Of a DNA stretch of 64,000 nucleotides, positions 1-13,640 are shown piece by piece. The translations under genes and the position numbers were made by a program. The stretch is from Stratiolaelaps scimitus (Eukaryota; Arthropoda; Arachnida; Mesostigmata; Laelapidae). The stretch is taken from assembly GCA_019614645.1 (NCBI GenBank), contig JABWDB010000011.1, forward strand, positions 5,629,501 to 5,693,500, written 5' to 3'. Each line of letters opens with the position of its first letter. Within the stretch, counting starts at the first letter, position 1. The notes under the pieces were generated by a model. That model did not search any database. It was not told the DNA's origin and was given only the letters and a program-made list of their open reading frames with translations.

Positions 1-379
1 AGTCGATCGCTTCATTTCCGTTGTACGTGTCCGTGTGAACGTACGAGATCAGAATGGATATAATTGCTATATCATCAAGAGTGATAGTGTCTTACGAAGC
101 AAGCTGCTGAAAAGCAGTACGGGCGGACGTTAAATGTTGGCTGAGAGTCAGCCAGAAAACTTTAAAGCGTGATAGTGTAATTAGCGAATAACGCTCTCCC
201 GGTCCCCTAATCAATCAAACGCACCCGTCTTAGACCTGTTCGATGAAACGATCGAAAATCGAAGCCCTTCCGCTTCCCGCAATAGGGGCTTCCCGCAATA
301 GGGGCTTCACGGGTCAGCTCGACTATACGTAAAAAGATCTGTTGACGTGACTTGATTTTCAAACGTCCCGAAGGCATTG

Positions 380-565
380 ATCTTACTTGAAATCTGCAGC
401 GTCAAGACCAAACGGAACGTCTGCGACGGCAAATGCAACTCTCGCTCAATGGCACAGCATCCAGCAACTCGTCCGATGGGACTATATAACTTGTTTAATA
501 ATCTCTGTACCACCCATTTTGGTTAATAAAGGTGTACTGGTATTGTATTGTATTCGTACGTTCCT
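380..565 (+). mobile_element. LINE 3' end fragment
   Basis: The sequence around 490-560 (TAATAATCTCTGTACCACCC, then TTGGTTAATAAAGGTGTA, then TATTGTATTGTATT) matches, on the opposite strand, the 3' end of the LINE fragment at 50402. It is a short, 5'-truncated insertion in plus orientation with a TGTAT-type tail. The coding part is only a few decayed codons. Confidence 0.75.
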
Positions 566-3500
566 CCGTAGCACGGATGTGATGTTTTCAACGCTGGCCA
601 ATAGTGGCATTGACATTTAGGTATAACCGTCGTTGAAATCCGTCATTTACGGAATTTTCGAAATTCTAAAATCGCTATTAGTCCGCCTCGAAGTCCGTGC
701 ACCTACCTTCCGTGTTCAACATCAATATTCGTTGTACGAATACGGCCTAGTGTTACGTGAGGCCATAACAATATATATATATGGACCGAAATAGAACCAT
801 CGTCATAGGCTGTCAGTGGAAAAAAAATGAAATTCGGCGGATGGGGGTCACAGAGGCTTTGTTCTTGGAAATCCGAAAAGCCGCCAATCAGGTGTCACAA
901 ACTGCTTATTTTCGATGATACACCCATTTGCGGGCAGACAAATGGGGATTGAGCTATTTCGATAATAATAATATTGATGATTTGTATGACAGGGCGCGAT
1001 ATCATCGCTCACCTCGATTCCCGTCGATCGCCAGCAAAAGCCAACGGATTACGGTGCAGCTATCGAATCAGTCGCAAGCTAATGTTCACAGCGACGCTTT
1101 TGGTCGCGGCTTGCGGAGTTGATTGTTGCCTATTTACAGACACACGAGAGTGATATGTGACGACTGATCCCTCTCCGCCAGAGGGGAACCATCCAGCGAT
1201 TCGAAAACAATAAACATGTTACATTCATAGAAGAATGGCCACAGCCGAAAGCCCACGGACAGGGACGGACCACGCCACGCTCGGTGTGGTTACTATTATT
1301 ATTATTATTATTTTAATCGATATCTAAAGTGATTTACTCATTAAATGTGGATACACTACCAGGAAACTAGTACGCGTCTACTATTGTTAAAAGCTCAGTT
1401 TGACGCACGACCCATCGAGCGTATCTCCACTGCAGCCAACTGACCTAATCCTGAAACGGATAACGGCCACTAATGCCTGAATTTTTCCCCATAACACCTC
1501 CCCTAAATTCATCATCTGCGAGACGATCCAATTGGCCCATCAGTTTCATTTTCACCGTTGTCATTGTTGGTGGACAAAACAACGAAACGAACGAAACTCG
1601 CTACGCATCCAACAAACGCCACCTCCAGCAGCAGCAGCAGCAGCCAACACAATCAGCTGACCGTGCGAGCCAGCTGGCCGCTCTGGGAGCGGAGAAGCAG
1701 GGTCGACCGGCCCGCCATCCTATGGCCTAACTTGGCCTGTGTTTCCTGCTGTTGCTGCTGCTGCTGCGGCTTCTTGCGCATTTGCTATTGTACAGTCGGT
1801 CAGTAGGCTCTGCTCGGTTGCCGTCGCATAGTGAAGGGGCCAAGGAGTTCAGCAATCTGTATTGCCATCGTCAGGCTTGGCTTTCCCTGTAGATATTGCT
1901 GGTTGACACGGTCGGATGTCGGTTGCGGGATACTGTACCCGTTATGGATAGCTGATACAAGCTGAAGCCCGGGTGGCTACCGTTGCTGCCACAACTGAGC
2001 TCTGATACCGTAAGAGCAGCAGAGACACACTCGCATATACCGCCTATCGCACGGGAGTCATCGGCGATGCCGCCGTTACAGCTACCACACCACAACTACT
2101 ATTGGCGGCCGGTCGACCCAAGAGCCAAGTCTAGCTAGCTTTTTGCCCCGGCTGCACTCACCATTGTGAGCTATTGTAAGCAACTCATCCCCGCCGTTGT
2201 TGAGGCGCGCTTACAGGAGTTCGACGGGCAGCTAACCTTCAACAACGGCAACAACAACAACCACCACCACTATAGTACTTATGGTTACATCATAGCGCGA
2301 AACGACAATAGCGCAAGCCTGTTGACGGGCTGGAGGACTACGGCAATTTGACTGAATGCGTAAATTCACATCGTGTGCATATATATATATACATATATAC
2401 ATATATAATATATATATAATTGTTAATAATAACAATTATATATATATTATGTCGAATTTGTTCGAAAATGTACGTGGAAAATAGCATAGGATAGCGCAGT
2501 GATGCCGGCGCAAACCTTCTAAACAACTACGTATGGATCCGAGAACCGCAAGTGGCGACTACTCGACGAGCGTCTGCAGCGGCGGCGTCTTACGAGCGAA
2601 CTCATCAGGCTAGGGTAGCTAAGCATTTCAGATGTCCTCACGCCGATTCACTCGCATGCATTTTTAAGTGTGAAAAATTAAAAGGCGTCAATGTATCAAA
2701 TTCAACTTGGCCCCCCCCCCAACTTCATGGCTCCCTCTGTTTTGCCTCTCGCGGTGATAGAGAGATCGATAGCGTCAACCGAACAGAAATGAACCAAGGT
2801 CTGAGCTCGGGAGCGTCGGTGGTCGATCGATGTCTGCTGGCCGACTCGATACATGCAACATCCCCGTTGCTCGTTCGCCGGTTGCTGTCCCGGTTCGAGC
2901 CACAGCAAATATCTCGACGCAGGCCACACTCGTATTCCTCTAATTGCGTTCGGGCCACAGTACAGGTTGTGGAAAAAGTGCCGGAAATAAAGTTCGCCAG
3001 CTGCCCCAATAATAAAAACTTGCTGCAACGGATCTACGAACGAACGCTGATCTAAAACGCCAGACCTGGACGAGTCGCCCAGCATGGTCATTAGTTAGGG
3101 AGCACGATTGATGATGCGATAAAAAGCATTTGCTGGTAGCAAGCAGAGTATTGCTCCTGCTGCTGCTGGTAAGCAATAACAGGTCCCGCAGCATAGCGAG
3201 GATTTTTTTGTTTTTGTCAAATATAGACACAGGCTTCTCGAATCTTGCTTTTGCTTGGAGACAACTGCATGCACCAAGATACTGCAGCCGGCACGAAACT
3301 GCAGTCTCGTGTAGCCGTCTATGATCGATCAAAACCTGTCGTCGACAGATGTATCTCGATGCGAGGAACTACCTCTGGATCTAGACTACAATCGGGTAAC
3401 ATTCATTGAATACGATGGCGGGTCGTCGAGACAAAGACGACAACGTTGACAAATGGAGAAGAGGCAAAAGAGCACACGCACGAAGTCGAATATTATTGTC

Positions 3501-5550
3501 GCAATTCACGATAATTGCCGACGTTGTACAAAATGAATTCATCAGCAACCCACCTCATACCCTGTCTAAAATCACTTATCAGTATTGTCAATCATTACTA
3601 TTATTATTATGATAATTGTTACCCTCCCAACCGCTCGGTAGCTACTAACCGGCGTCACCACCAACCTTGTTTATATTTTCGGAGGGGTTCGCGAGCCGCT
3701 GTCACTACTGGACGCCTAAACGCAGTGTCGCCAGTGCACTGTGGGATATGTTCTCGACTCGGAACTGGACTCGGGGGGGGGCCTCTGCCGAGCCACAAAA
3801 AACGAAACCCACGAAAGCCAACTTTCTCTTGTGTTTCAACTCGGGCAAAATCTTCACTTTCTGCCGGCTTCCCGAATCTTCCCGTGATAACAACGCGTAA
3901 AAATCACTATCCATCTAATGCTGGGCCACATGACGCATGTGACTGCACAACCCCGAGACACCCTCCCATAGAGTAGTCCATGCACGCGAGACGGGCGTGT
4001 GTCTGTGTGTGTGCGCTAGCTCAATCAAGTCACCTGTACATATTCCCAAGCTGTCAAGTGTTACACTCACAGAAAGGTTGGAGAGAAGAACTTGTTGTTG
4101 TCCCACGGTTGTGACTGTTGTTGTTGATGTTGTTGTCTGCCAAAGCAGCAGCAGCCGGTCGTTGCCACTAACCAGCAACCCGCGCCGTCAGCCGTCTTCA
4201 GTCGCGTACGCCGCTTCCGTAAGCCGTGGACGCGCGGTGCTCGATGATGATCTCGAACACGAGATTTGCCACTAGTACTACTAGTACTATTACAACAAGA
4301 ACCAAAAACTCGTGCACGAACTCGTGCGTCGGGGTCGTCCAGGATGAGAGCGCCAGCTAGCGTCGCAGAGCAGGGCAGAGCCAGGACGGGGTGGGGATAA
4401 CAACGCGTGCGAACTCCTCGGCCGATGTCTCGCGGTCAACTGACGGTGCTCACGGCCGGGAGGACGGTCGGACACAACACAGACGTGTGGCGCTTGCTCA
4501 CTCGCCCACCCACTTAGGCAAACAGGCAGATGGCGAGGAGGGAGTCCTCTCTGTGTAGCTGTATAGCATCTAGCTAATATCTATCTGTATCTAACTTATT
4601 GCTGCTGCTGCTGCTCACGGCATCGCAGCAGAAGCAAAACAACAGATTCGCCTGTGCGCTGCCGCGGTGGCTGCCGCAATCTACCTGCTGCTGCTGCTGC
4701 CGCTGCGGCCGCCGCCGCCGTTGCTGGCGCTTCCGCTGGTGGCGAGGGTCGTCCCTGCCGCCAGCCATGGGAGCTGCTGAGGACCCAGCAGCGAGGGCTG
4801 TGTGTGGCTTTGTTCGTCTGGGTGAGCGTCGATGTGTGGATGCCCGGGTGCGCGGTATCACTCGGCTGCATCCACCCGCCGTCCTGTTGTGTGTGTGTGT
4901 GTTGGGGTCTGCCGCCGACGAGCAGTCGTAGTAGATAATCGTATAGATCGCGCCGCCGCCGCCGCCGAAGCAAGTGCGCAGTTAGTTCAAGCAACCACTG
5001 CTAATGCCACTGGGCTGGCTGGGTGAGCGATGTTTACAGGGGGCGCTGGCCGCGCGGCTAGCGGGAACAACGGCGGCAGTGGCGGTGAGCGGCGAACCCT
5101 CCTTATATATATATAGCGGAGCGAGCAGATGGCGCCAGCAAGCCGGCAATGAGTGGCGCCGGTACAGCGAGCGAAACAGTGGAGCTTATATTACAGTGTT
5201 ACACCGATATATGCATATACACCGATATACATGTATACACCAGACTTCCTTTCAATCATTTCATCGTTTCAAAAACCAACAAATAGAACAACATATTCCA
5301 TCATTCCATGCATTTATATCCAAGTAACACACTTGCACTTGCACTTAAGCACTCTAATTTAATCAAAGTGGTATTTGATAAGCCCAACAATGAAGTCGGC
5401 AAAAACAGTCATCTACATTTGCGCTCAACGCGTATATACATGTATACACCAGACTATATCTCCGTGCCGTCGAGTGGCCGAGTGTCCAGACACCCGACGT
5501 AAAAAAACCGCAATCGTATACTAGTATACTCTTTTTAACACCGTAGCGTT

Positions 5551-5556
5551 TTTATT
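5551..5556 (-). promoter_or_regulatory. Possible polyadenylation signal of gene A
   Basis: A minus-strand AATAAA lies about 440 nt past the stop codon of gene A, in otherwise featureless sequence. It is the nearest match I noticed. The hexamer is common by chance in AT-rich DNA. Confidence 0.3.
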
Positions 5557-5995
5557 TTCCGCTGTGTCATGTGATTCCTATTCTGTCAGGTTAGATTGAC
5601 CGAAGATCTGAAGATCGCCAGCTCGATTACCTGTCCCGTTATTCCCGTTGAGGAGTCCTGGGTTGAACTCCCCCGTGAGTCCCGTTGAGTAGTCACAGTA
5701 GCCCATATCTGACCAACACGAATTCGGCCGCCCTGTCGTCCAAGGTGGTGATGTGGAACATGTCCAAGGATCTCAAGCGCCAAAGGATCTTCAAGCGCCA
5801 ATAATGCTAATAATAGCACGCGTTTTTGAGCGTATTATTATTACTATTAATACAAACGCGTGCTGATCACCTATCTGATAGAGGCTGTTAATACCAATCA
5901 CGCCGAAACATACCACGCATTAACTGTTTCGGCTTGGTAACCGCAAAGAGAGATGGGGGGGGGGATTATCTGCCCCCCGCCCCCTACCGTACCTT

Positions 5996-8900
5996 TTAAT
6001 CAAGATCGGAATAGTCCGAGGCTGGGACGAGCTCGTCCCCGAGCAAGTCCCCGATAACCGACTCGGGGTCTGCCACCTCATCCTCGGCAAGCACAACCCC
6101 ATCCTCGGCAAGCACAACCCCATCCTCGGCAAGCACAACCCCATCTCCGGGACGGTCAACCCCATCTCCGGGACGGTCAACCCCATCTCCGGGACGGTCA
6201 ACCCCATCTCCGGGACGGTCAACCCCATCTCCGGGACGGTCAACCCCATCTCCGGGACGGTCAACCCCATCTCCGGGACGGTCAACCCCATCTCCGGGAC
6301 GCTCAACCCCATCTCCGGGACGCTCAACCCCATCTCCGGGACGCTCAACCCCATCTCCGGGACGCTCAACCCCATCTCCGGGACGCTCAATCAGCTGTCC
6401 GCCAAAGTCGAAAAACTGCCGGAAAATGGAACAACGCAACAAATAACGCAAAATGCTGTTGTGACCTTCCTCACGACGACGGCGCCCATAATCACCTCCC
6501 GAATATTGCGAATACCTACCGACGACCCGATGATTATTAATAATGAGGAAATTGTTAATATTCGTAGATCGAAGCAAGAGCAACTGCCCTGCCAACCACC
6601 GGATACTGTGTAACACCTACGAATAGCCCGACGAATAACCTATGAACAAGCGCCCTACCGTAAGCAAAGTCCCGCCGTTCCTGCAGCCGTGCACAGCCAA
6701 CCTCGTGTCGTCGAGACAAATGTACTGTACACAATGGTTCGGCCGCACAATACCAACATGCCTATCGGGCATGGCCGAGATGAGCTCGCGGACAAACTCC
6801 CCGCTCCTCCGGTCGTACAGTCTCACGCGGCCACGTCCCGCGCTCACGATGAACTGCGAGTTGAGACTCACTTCAAATAACTGACGTCTACGGTCACCGC
6901 GAATGCTGTGCAATAGCACACCGGTCCTGATGTCGTAGAGGGAGAAATGGGTACCGCTCATCGATATGAGAACGTAGCCTTCCACCTTCAGAATCATTGC
7001 CCTCATCCGCCGGCGCGAGCTTCGAATACGAATCGTGTGGTGTCTCTCCATCGTCTCGGCGTTCCAGATCACGACAAAGCCATCGACGCCAGCCGATACG
7101 AGATACTCGTTGGAATATTGTACCCAGAGCACTTTACCGCGATGTGCTTCGACCTCAATCCTCGCGATGTCGCCGTCCGCCTCCACGTCCGCAATAGTTA
7201 TGAAGCCGTTGTCGTCACCGCAGGCGACAACTCGCCTGTTCGATGCTAGCGCGTTGATACGTTGAAAGTTGCCCAGAATCCTGGGCTGCTGGCCGAACAT
7301 CCAAACGCGGATGGCGTCGGATGCAGCGCACGTGATAACGCTGAAAGAGAAAAAGAGAAAATCGCATCGCGCGGCGCGAAAAAGTGGCGGCTGGCAGACG
7401 AAACAATTGACGACAACTCCAGGCCGTAAATGGGCTGATATTCTTATTTTGGTTTAATTTATATGTGATTATAGTAATACAAATTTGTTAACTTGATACA
7501 CACTCGAGGCAGGATATATATATATATATATATATATGAATGCTATATAAAGAATATAGCAGCTTACCGATCGTTGAACAATCCTACCCCGACCGCAACA
7601 TAGTGAACTGAATCACTCGAGTGCAGGTGTTCACCCGTTGCGCAGTTAAACACCCGCAAACGGAGGCCGACCGTTACCACGACGGCGCGGTTCTCGTTCA
7701 CCTCTAGACACAGTAACGCCTCCCGGCTGGTGTAGCTCTGTCTGAGCTCGCCTGTGGACCCCCAGCAAAGAGAGGGAGATCAGCCGGGAACGCCGGGAAC
7801 GCTACGAATCGTCCGCACACATGCTGTACAAATGCATGTGTCTTGGGGTTTTAACTAAAACTCCAGCAGTTTTACTTTATATTGGTACTAAAGAGCAAGA
7901 GGTGCAGATGCGCGAAGTGCAGTCTTATCAACCCGATGAAAAACCCCCGAGTTCGTTGGTATCGAATGTCTCGACATCGATAAAATATCTGTATACAAAG
8001 GGCAAATCTTGGGAATAGCTTCTTCTGCCTCTATTTATCTATACAATTAGTGCGAGTATAATACAGAAACACGAATAATTAGATATAAGGGAAAAAGCGA
8101 CGGGGACGGAGGCGTCGCAGGCGTGCTGCAGTACCGAGAAGGGTGGTGCAGTTCACTGCGACAACACAATGCTGGCCGTCACTGCAGCCCTTATGGACTA
8201 CACGTATCTGACACATGGCTCGGCCGTCGAATAATGGACGCTGTCTAGAATTATTCCGTCATTCGGTTCATAAAGGTTGCGAGAGAGAAAAGTTCGCACG
8301 TGTGTTATAACTAGGCTTGACCTAGGGGGGGAAAACACCCGTTTTAGACCTGCCCTAGCCCAACACGCAGCAATGCTCTCGTCTGTGAGCTCAACTCACC
8401 AGTGCTGAAATCATAGAACAGCACGACGTTGGCGGCAAGCGCTACTATGACGTTATTCGATCGTCTCATCCACGTAATTACAGCTGGAGATGTGGCGACT
8501 TCCCGCGTCGAGGCCGGAGTGCCTGCGACCCAGTTGCCACGGAGTCGGATATACGTCTCTCTCCATGCCCTCGGATGGTTCGGCTGTACGTCGAGATTCA
8601 TAAGGTGAAATAGGCACAGGTGAAAAAGTAGGCGAGAGAGAGAGAGAGAGCGAGCGGGGGGGGGCGCCGCTGAAGGGAGCTCAGGTCCAGGGATCCTGGA
8701 GACCTGGATAGAATACTGCAACAAAGTATGTTCTAGCTTTTCGAGAAACGTTTACTCACGTTGATACCGGCTGCTACTGCGTTGATGCCAACGGCACGGC
8801 ACTTCCGACGCCAGACGGTGTTGGTATCCGCAAATTCGCCCCAAAGATGCGAGACATCACCCAGCCTTCGCAGGGTCTCGCTCGGTAAGTGCTCTAGAAT

Positions 8901-10407
8901 GTTGATCGCAAGCTCAGGTGGTAACATCTCGAGGAAGTCTAGTCGAATATGCCGCAAAACTTGTTCCGGCACAAAACGCTCCCCATACAAATTGTGCGGG
9001 AACGCGCCAGTTTGCAGCAAGCTCAGCGCTTCTTGACGATCCCTGACAGGCCTGTCGGTACGCACAAAGGCATAATGCAATCACGGACTTTATCACGGTA
9101 TGATGTGCTAAGCAACACCACCATGTATGTATTATTTCCTATAGCCCACATAAGTATAAATCCTGTATGAATACCACTGTCCCACAAATGAAGATCATTA
9201 AAACTCACTTGTTGGACACAGTAACGACAACTAGGCTAGTTAGCTAACCACAACGTTATACTGGAAACACAGTATGAAGAACTCACATCCTGTTGAATCG
9301 GTCCAGCCATTCCCGAACTTCTGGTGAGGGAGAGTTCATCCACCTGCGAATGCGTCTTAAAATACGCCCGCCCCCCCGGGGAACGCATTTTCCGCGTCTT
9401 TTCTACAAAAAAAAAAAGAGACAAACAGCGAGATGAAAAATTCCCGCCTTAGTGAATCTCAGTCGAGAGGCCACCAGAGTTCGACAACAAAAGGCACCCA
9501 AGCTGGCCCCACAGGAACACCCGTTCTATCGTCAACATGAATGGCTGACTTCCGAGGTGTTCCGCTTTGGGTGGAGGAAGTGCTCCTGTTGAGAGGTGAG
9601 AGACCCCCCCCCACCCGCACATGGGAAGGGAATCTCGACCACCCCACATGGCGTCCAGCTGGAATTAGGCTCCAGAGCCTATTGTCACCTCGGTTGTGTT
9701 ACGCTGTAAACACCACGTTTGTGTAACCAAAGTGGATGAAAACGAACGTACTTCGCCGTTTCGACTACGTGAAGAAGTATCGCAGACCTCACCTGGGCCC
9801 CCATGTACAACACTGAGGGACAGTGCTGAGGGTCAGCTGGGGAACAGCAGGGCATTTAGCTCTCCTCAGCTAAATACCCTACTGCTGCTCCTCAGCTGAC
9901 CCTCAGGCAGAGTCGTCGACGAAGACAACGCACTTCGGGCGACGGCGACGGATGGAGAGGGTTAAGTCGTTCTTGCTAGCCTTCCGTAAATTGCAAATTA
10001 AAGTAAAATTTTGGGGGGAGTAAAAATAATCAAATTTTAATAATTTATAATTGTTTTCAAACTGAGGATAACTTCCGCTAAGACACAGTAATGCACATAG
10101 CAGCGGTAGACGGGAGACATGCTGAATGCGCCGACATCCACATCAGTAAGTACGAGCACACACCAGTGGTACAGATGGGGCAACGTTCCGTACCGCGGAG
10201 CGATCAAGACATAATAATCCCGAGTTGTTGATTGATGAGCAAGAGGTGCTCTCATCTCAGGGAGTGTCCTTGGAACACGGAAGGCTAGTGGAAGGTGGAA
10301 GAAGAGCCCTCTATGTCGCTTATTCTATAATTGGCCGACCTTCCGAAACCTGAATCCTTACAAACCTCTCCAAGTAGTCGATTTCGCCTCGCATTCGGCC
10401 GCACCAT
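5996..10407 (-). CDS. Gene A: FBXW7-like F-box/WD40 protein with heptapeptide-repeat tail
   Basis: Seven-exon model: 10407-10366, 9402-9287, 9051-8760, 8583-8400, 7751-7568, 7340-6659, 6415-5996; 1920 nt, 639 aa. Frame is kept through every GT-AG junction. Exon 1 gives a basic 14-residue start (MVRPNARRNRLLGE) before a GTTTGT donor. Exon 2 ends in EWLDRFNR. Exon 3 holds a D-domain-like segment and the best F-box of the array at about residues 92-135 (LPPELAINILEHL, then VWRRKC). Exon 4 has the linker motif AWRETYIRLRGNW. Exons 4-6 form a diverged WD40 propeller (DAIRVW, DGFVVIW, GRVRLYD). Exon 7 starts FFDFGG and carries 15 seven-residue repeats and an acidic end. By family, it should bind Skp1 and present substrates to Cullin-1 ubiquitin ligase. 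The residue aligning with the FBXW7 degron arginine of SGSRD is alanine. If the last donor were skipped, translation would stop at 6617. Confidence 0.85.
6074..6390 (-). repeat. Coding 21-bp minisatellite, 15 units
   Basis: Fifteen 21-bp units lie in the last exon of gene A. Read on the minus strand in the spliced frame they encode twelve RPGDGV(E/D/V) heptads followed by three LAED-type heptads. Units form blocks: E-type, then D-type, then LAED-type, as expected from recent unequal exchange or slippage. The unit is a multiple of three, so copy changes keep the frame. A second minus-strand frame (6390-5920) is also open across the array, as VPEMGL repeats, but it does not join the WD40 exon in phase. 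Confidence 0.95.
9823..9907. repeat. Inverted pair of SINE-B tails
   Basis: CTGAGGGTCAGCTGGGGAAC and its reverse complement flank a short centre, giving a hairpin of about 36-bp imperfect arms. It lies in intron 1 of gene A. Confidence 0.7.
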
Positions 10408-10694
10408 TGGTTGGCTTTTCATATTTATAAAAGGGGGCGGTGAACGACCCGGTGAACCTCCTACAAGGAGACAGGTGTCAAGGGATTTCCCTCGATCTTA
10501 TCATGCACGAACTACCCGCGCTAAATTTTGACACCCAGTTCGGCAACGATTCGTTGTCGCAACTCAATTGGGGTTTCTCCAAGGAGTGAAGTGTTCGCCG
10601 GTTGCGAATGCCTTCTAATATCAGACGCTGGTGATTTTCAATTTACGCGCGGTCGGCACGAATTCAATGATTTCCGTTTCGCCCGGGCCTCGAG

Positions 10695-10775
10695 GCCCGC
10701 TGCGTGATAACGAATAAGAGAGATGCTTAAGCATTATGAAATTGCAGCTACTTTAATAAACCAAATAAACCTTTA
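10695..10775 (+). mobile_element. SINE-A copy
   Basis: It matches the 59781 copy from GCTGCGTGATAACG through GATGCTTAAGCATTATGAAA to CTTTAATAAACCAAATAAAC. The tRNA-like head is not recognisable. It lies upstream of gene A. Confidence 0.7.
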
Positions 10776-12509
10776 GCCTATTTTCTCACCAGCTGTTGCG
10801 TTTCGTGCATTGACCACATTTATCCAGTCGTGTGATCTTACAAAATCGATAACGGATGCTATAGTGCAGTGAATCGAAGATTGCCGGTTCAGTTACGGTG
10901 AGTTTTTCCGAAGCACTCCTGGACCGAGCCTAGCTCTGAGATTCATTGTGCGCTCTTGAGGTTCTCGGGCTAAGAGCGAACAATATGAATCTAAGGGCTA
11001 GGCGAACCGCTCGGTCGAGAAGTGGCTACAGAAAAGAGCCGCGCCCGCGAGTGACTCCCTTCACGTATCCTTTCATTGAATAGTAACGTTTGTGACTGTC
11101 TCAAAGGGGGGACGTAAAATCGGCTTGTTGATGTACTCTCGCCCCGTGAATTGACGGTAGGGTTGGGTTAGTCGGGCCGACCGGATTGTGACACTTACTA
11201 TACCATTGAGTCCGATAATAAAAATAGTTATTACTGGGGGATGTTTTCTTGCTATTTGTCGAACCTCACGTTCCGTTTCGATTTTCCTGCTTTCAGGATG
11301 TGATCTAATAGTTGTTAGAGCGGATAGTTATTTTCGTATGTCGACATATAGCAGTTCCAGTGGACTGCGCTGGATCTACACGTCGGATTTGGGTCCCTTT
11401 GCGCGGAAGGCATTCAGTTGGACCCTGCCGTGACCTCTCAAACCTCGTCGCCTCGTAGGATATGTGAGGCTGTGATGTGAGACTGCTTCTGACCTTAGCT
11501 GTGACGTATTTCTCAAGGGTGCCATTGTCCAGACGGCCACTGTAGCTCAGCAGATGTCGAGCCAGAGTGGGACGCTTCGTTTCGTGTAGACAACCTACGC
11601 TGGCGCAATGTGCGTTTTGTTGTGGCCTTCCTTAAATTTCCTCATCACTCGAGCTCCCGCTGGCTTCCGCCCAAAGTCAGCTATACAAGATGACGAAGCA
11701 ACACTCTGCCGAGATCTCGAACAAGCAGGTGTTCGACTGCGGCTGCCGAGGCCTTCAAGCGAGGTGAACTTGCAAATGCGTGCGTGGGGCTCATGAGATC
11801 CAGGTGGTCCTGGATCCTGATCCTCCTGCGCACGTGGCGCAGTTTCAAGAGCATCGTGCACTTGGTATCTGCAGAAGTCTCATAGATATATCAGGCTGAA
11901 CGTAAAAATAATTGTCCGGCGACACATCGTGAACAATCGCGAACAAAGTGTTTCAAATAGAAAGTTCGCAAGGGTATTCAGCATTGACGGCGCAGATTAA
12001 TAATCTTCTGCCAGTGGCTTTGGCAGTATTTTGATGCTCCCCTCCCCCCCGCAAATACATCAGGTGACGGTGAGTACCAGGGTGTTATTGACCTCGTTAT
12101 TGAGCTTGGACCTCCTCTGGAGCATAAAAAAAAAAACGTCTCCCTGTTGATCCTACCTTTAAATGGGAAAATAACAGAATAGTCTGAAGGCGCAACATGT
12201 CTGTGCTACCCGACCATTCTGATGATACATACATCATCAGACCGCACTCCCAACTCGTACAGCCGGCCTTCGGGCTCGTGTGCAATTTCGCGCCATCTTG
12301 GAGAACGGGGACAACCTTTCAACGGAACTCTCCTCGACGTTCGGTTGTTCCGAGTGTCATGCGTGTTTGATAGAGGGCCACTGCTCGGAATGTTGTGCTT
12401 ACGCGATAGCTCCAGTTTGAGCTATAAATGGAGTCGAGGACACTCTGATCCGATCTGACCTGACGGACCCTTGCTATCATGGTAGTGACGGGCTATTCGA
12501 ACCTGTCCT

Positions 12510-12540
<31 letters not shown>

Positions 12541-13512
12541 TCGCTTGCTAAATTCTAGCTGTCGTGTCACATGTGGGATGTTCGCCTAGGATGACACAAG
12601 GCCTCGAGCTGCGTGATGATCAGTGGTCTTTTCTGTATCTCAGGCTGATATCTCTCTTCGCACTATCCCGAGTGATACGAGATCCAACTGGACTCGATTT
12701 AGTAGAAAAGACTCTGGGCATTTCTAACTAATTAATATTCAGTAAACATCTGGTAAGCCTAAAAGCTTTCGGCTGGGGGGGGGGGGTAATTATTCATATT
12801 TCTATGAAACAGTCTATTACAAGCAACCGAGTCTATTATACCCACTTCTTTTCTCGATAAGGCGCGGAGCATATCAAGGGAGCCTGCACCACTAACTACC
12901 TGAGAGACAAATTTGTTGGGCAGCCAAGCCGTGTAGTGACGTCTTCGCATATCGACAGCCCCACCGTCACTAGCCATCAGCAGGCAAGCAAGCTGACAAC
13001 CGGGATCTTTGCACAAGACGCTTGGAAACCCGGAGACCAGACGCTTACAAGCACCCGTGACCACGCCTCTTAGCGTGACGGCGTCGACAGCGAAGATGAC
13101 GTGGATATGCGTGTCGGATGTGTAGAGAAGCGGCACGTTGCTCCTTTGTGTGCAACGAGACGTGTGTGCCGATCCCTATCATGTGCTTCGTTTCGGCGAC
13201 AGATATAAATTGCCAACGTTTCGAATTCAAAATGGGAGGATAGCTCATTTTTGGGTGTCAACTATAATCCTGTGCTGTGACCGAAGAGGAAATTGCCACA
13301 TGCTCTGTGTGGGGGGTGACTAGCCTCACACAGGGTAGTCACGCCCGAGTGGGGAATGTAATGGCCGTCAGCAGCAATTTTTGTTTGAAAAGTTCTGTGC
13401 CAACTCTATTGTTTAAACCGAGTGGTGCAACCTCGGTTTCCACACATCACGATGGAAATCAGCTCGTTTTCGATCCGGGCTGAAATTGCCCAGGACATTG
13501 GCCGTGCTCTGC

Positions 13513-13640
13513 TTTTTTTTTTTTTTTTTTTCGAGCTGACCCTCAGCTGTTCCCCTATCTGACAGGCCTCAGCTTTTAACCGTTTTAGGTATTACTATGA
13601 GGACCTGTCGGGGCCGCCTTTGCTTATTCTCTGCTTATCT
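13513..13640 (-). mobile_element. SINE-B copy with poly(A) tail
   Basis: On the minus strand the body GGTTAAAAGCTGAGGCCTGT leads to GAACAGCTGAGGGTCAGCTC and then an A tract of about 19 bases. The A tract marks the 3' end and suggests copying by a LINE. Confidence 0.75.

Larger units (their letters stand above)
1..5995. other. Gene-poor left flank
   Basis: No open frame here shows a recognisable domain or a convincing splice-linked exon. The stretch holds a LINE 3' end near 380-560, CAG/GCT triplet runs near 1625-1645, 1748-1770 and 4597-4700, a (TA)n palindromic tract near 2380-2450, and GC-rich sequence at about 4300-5100 that could be a promoter-like region. The longest plus-strand frame (2552-3055) looks like chance. 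Confidence 0.6.

Noticed and set aside
2552..3055. 167-codon plus-strand open frame
   Set aside because: No domain, signal or splice-linked neighbour; overlapped by equally long minus-strand frames, so probably chance in GC-rich sequence.
4596..4994. Poly-Ala/poly-Gln frames on both strands
   Set aside because: Produced by GCT/CAG triplet runs; no coding context.
5920..6390. Minus-strand frame with VPEMGL repeats as a separate protein
   Set aside because: It is the shifted frame of the gene A heptad array; no start or splice phase connects it.
6617..6658. Gene A ending at the stop at 6617
   Set aside because: All five paralogs have a donor at the matching place and phase, followed by an exon starting with a hydrophobic-x-x-F/L pattern.
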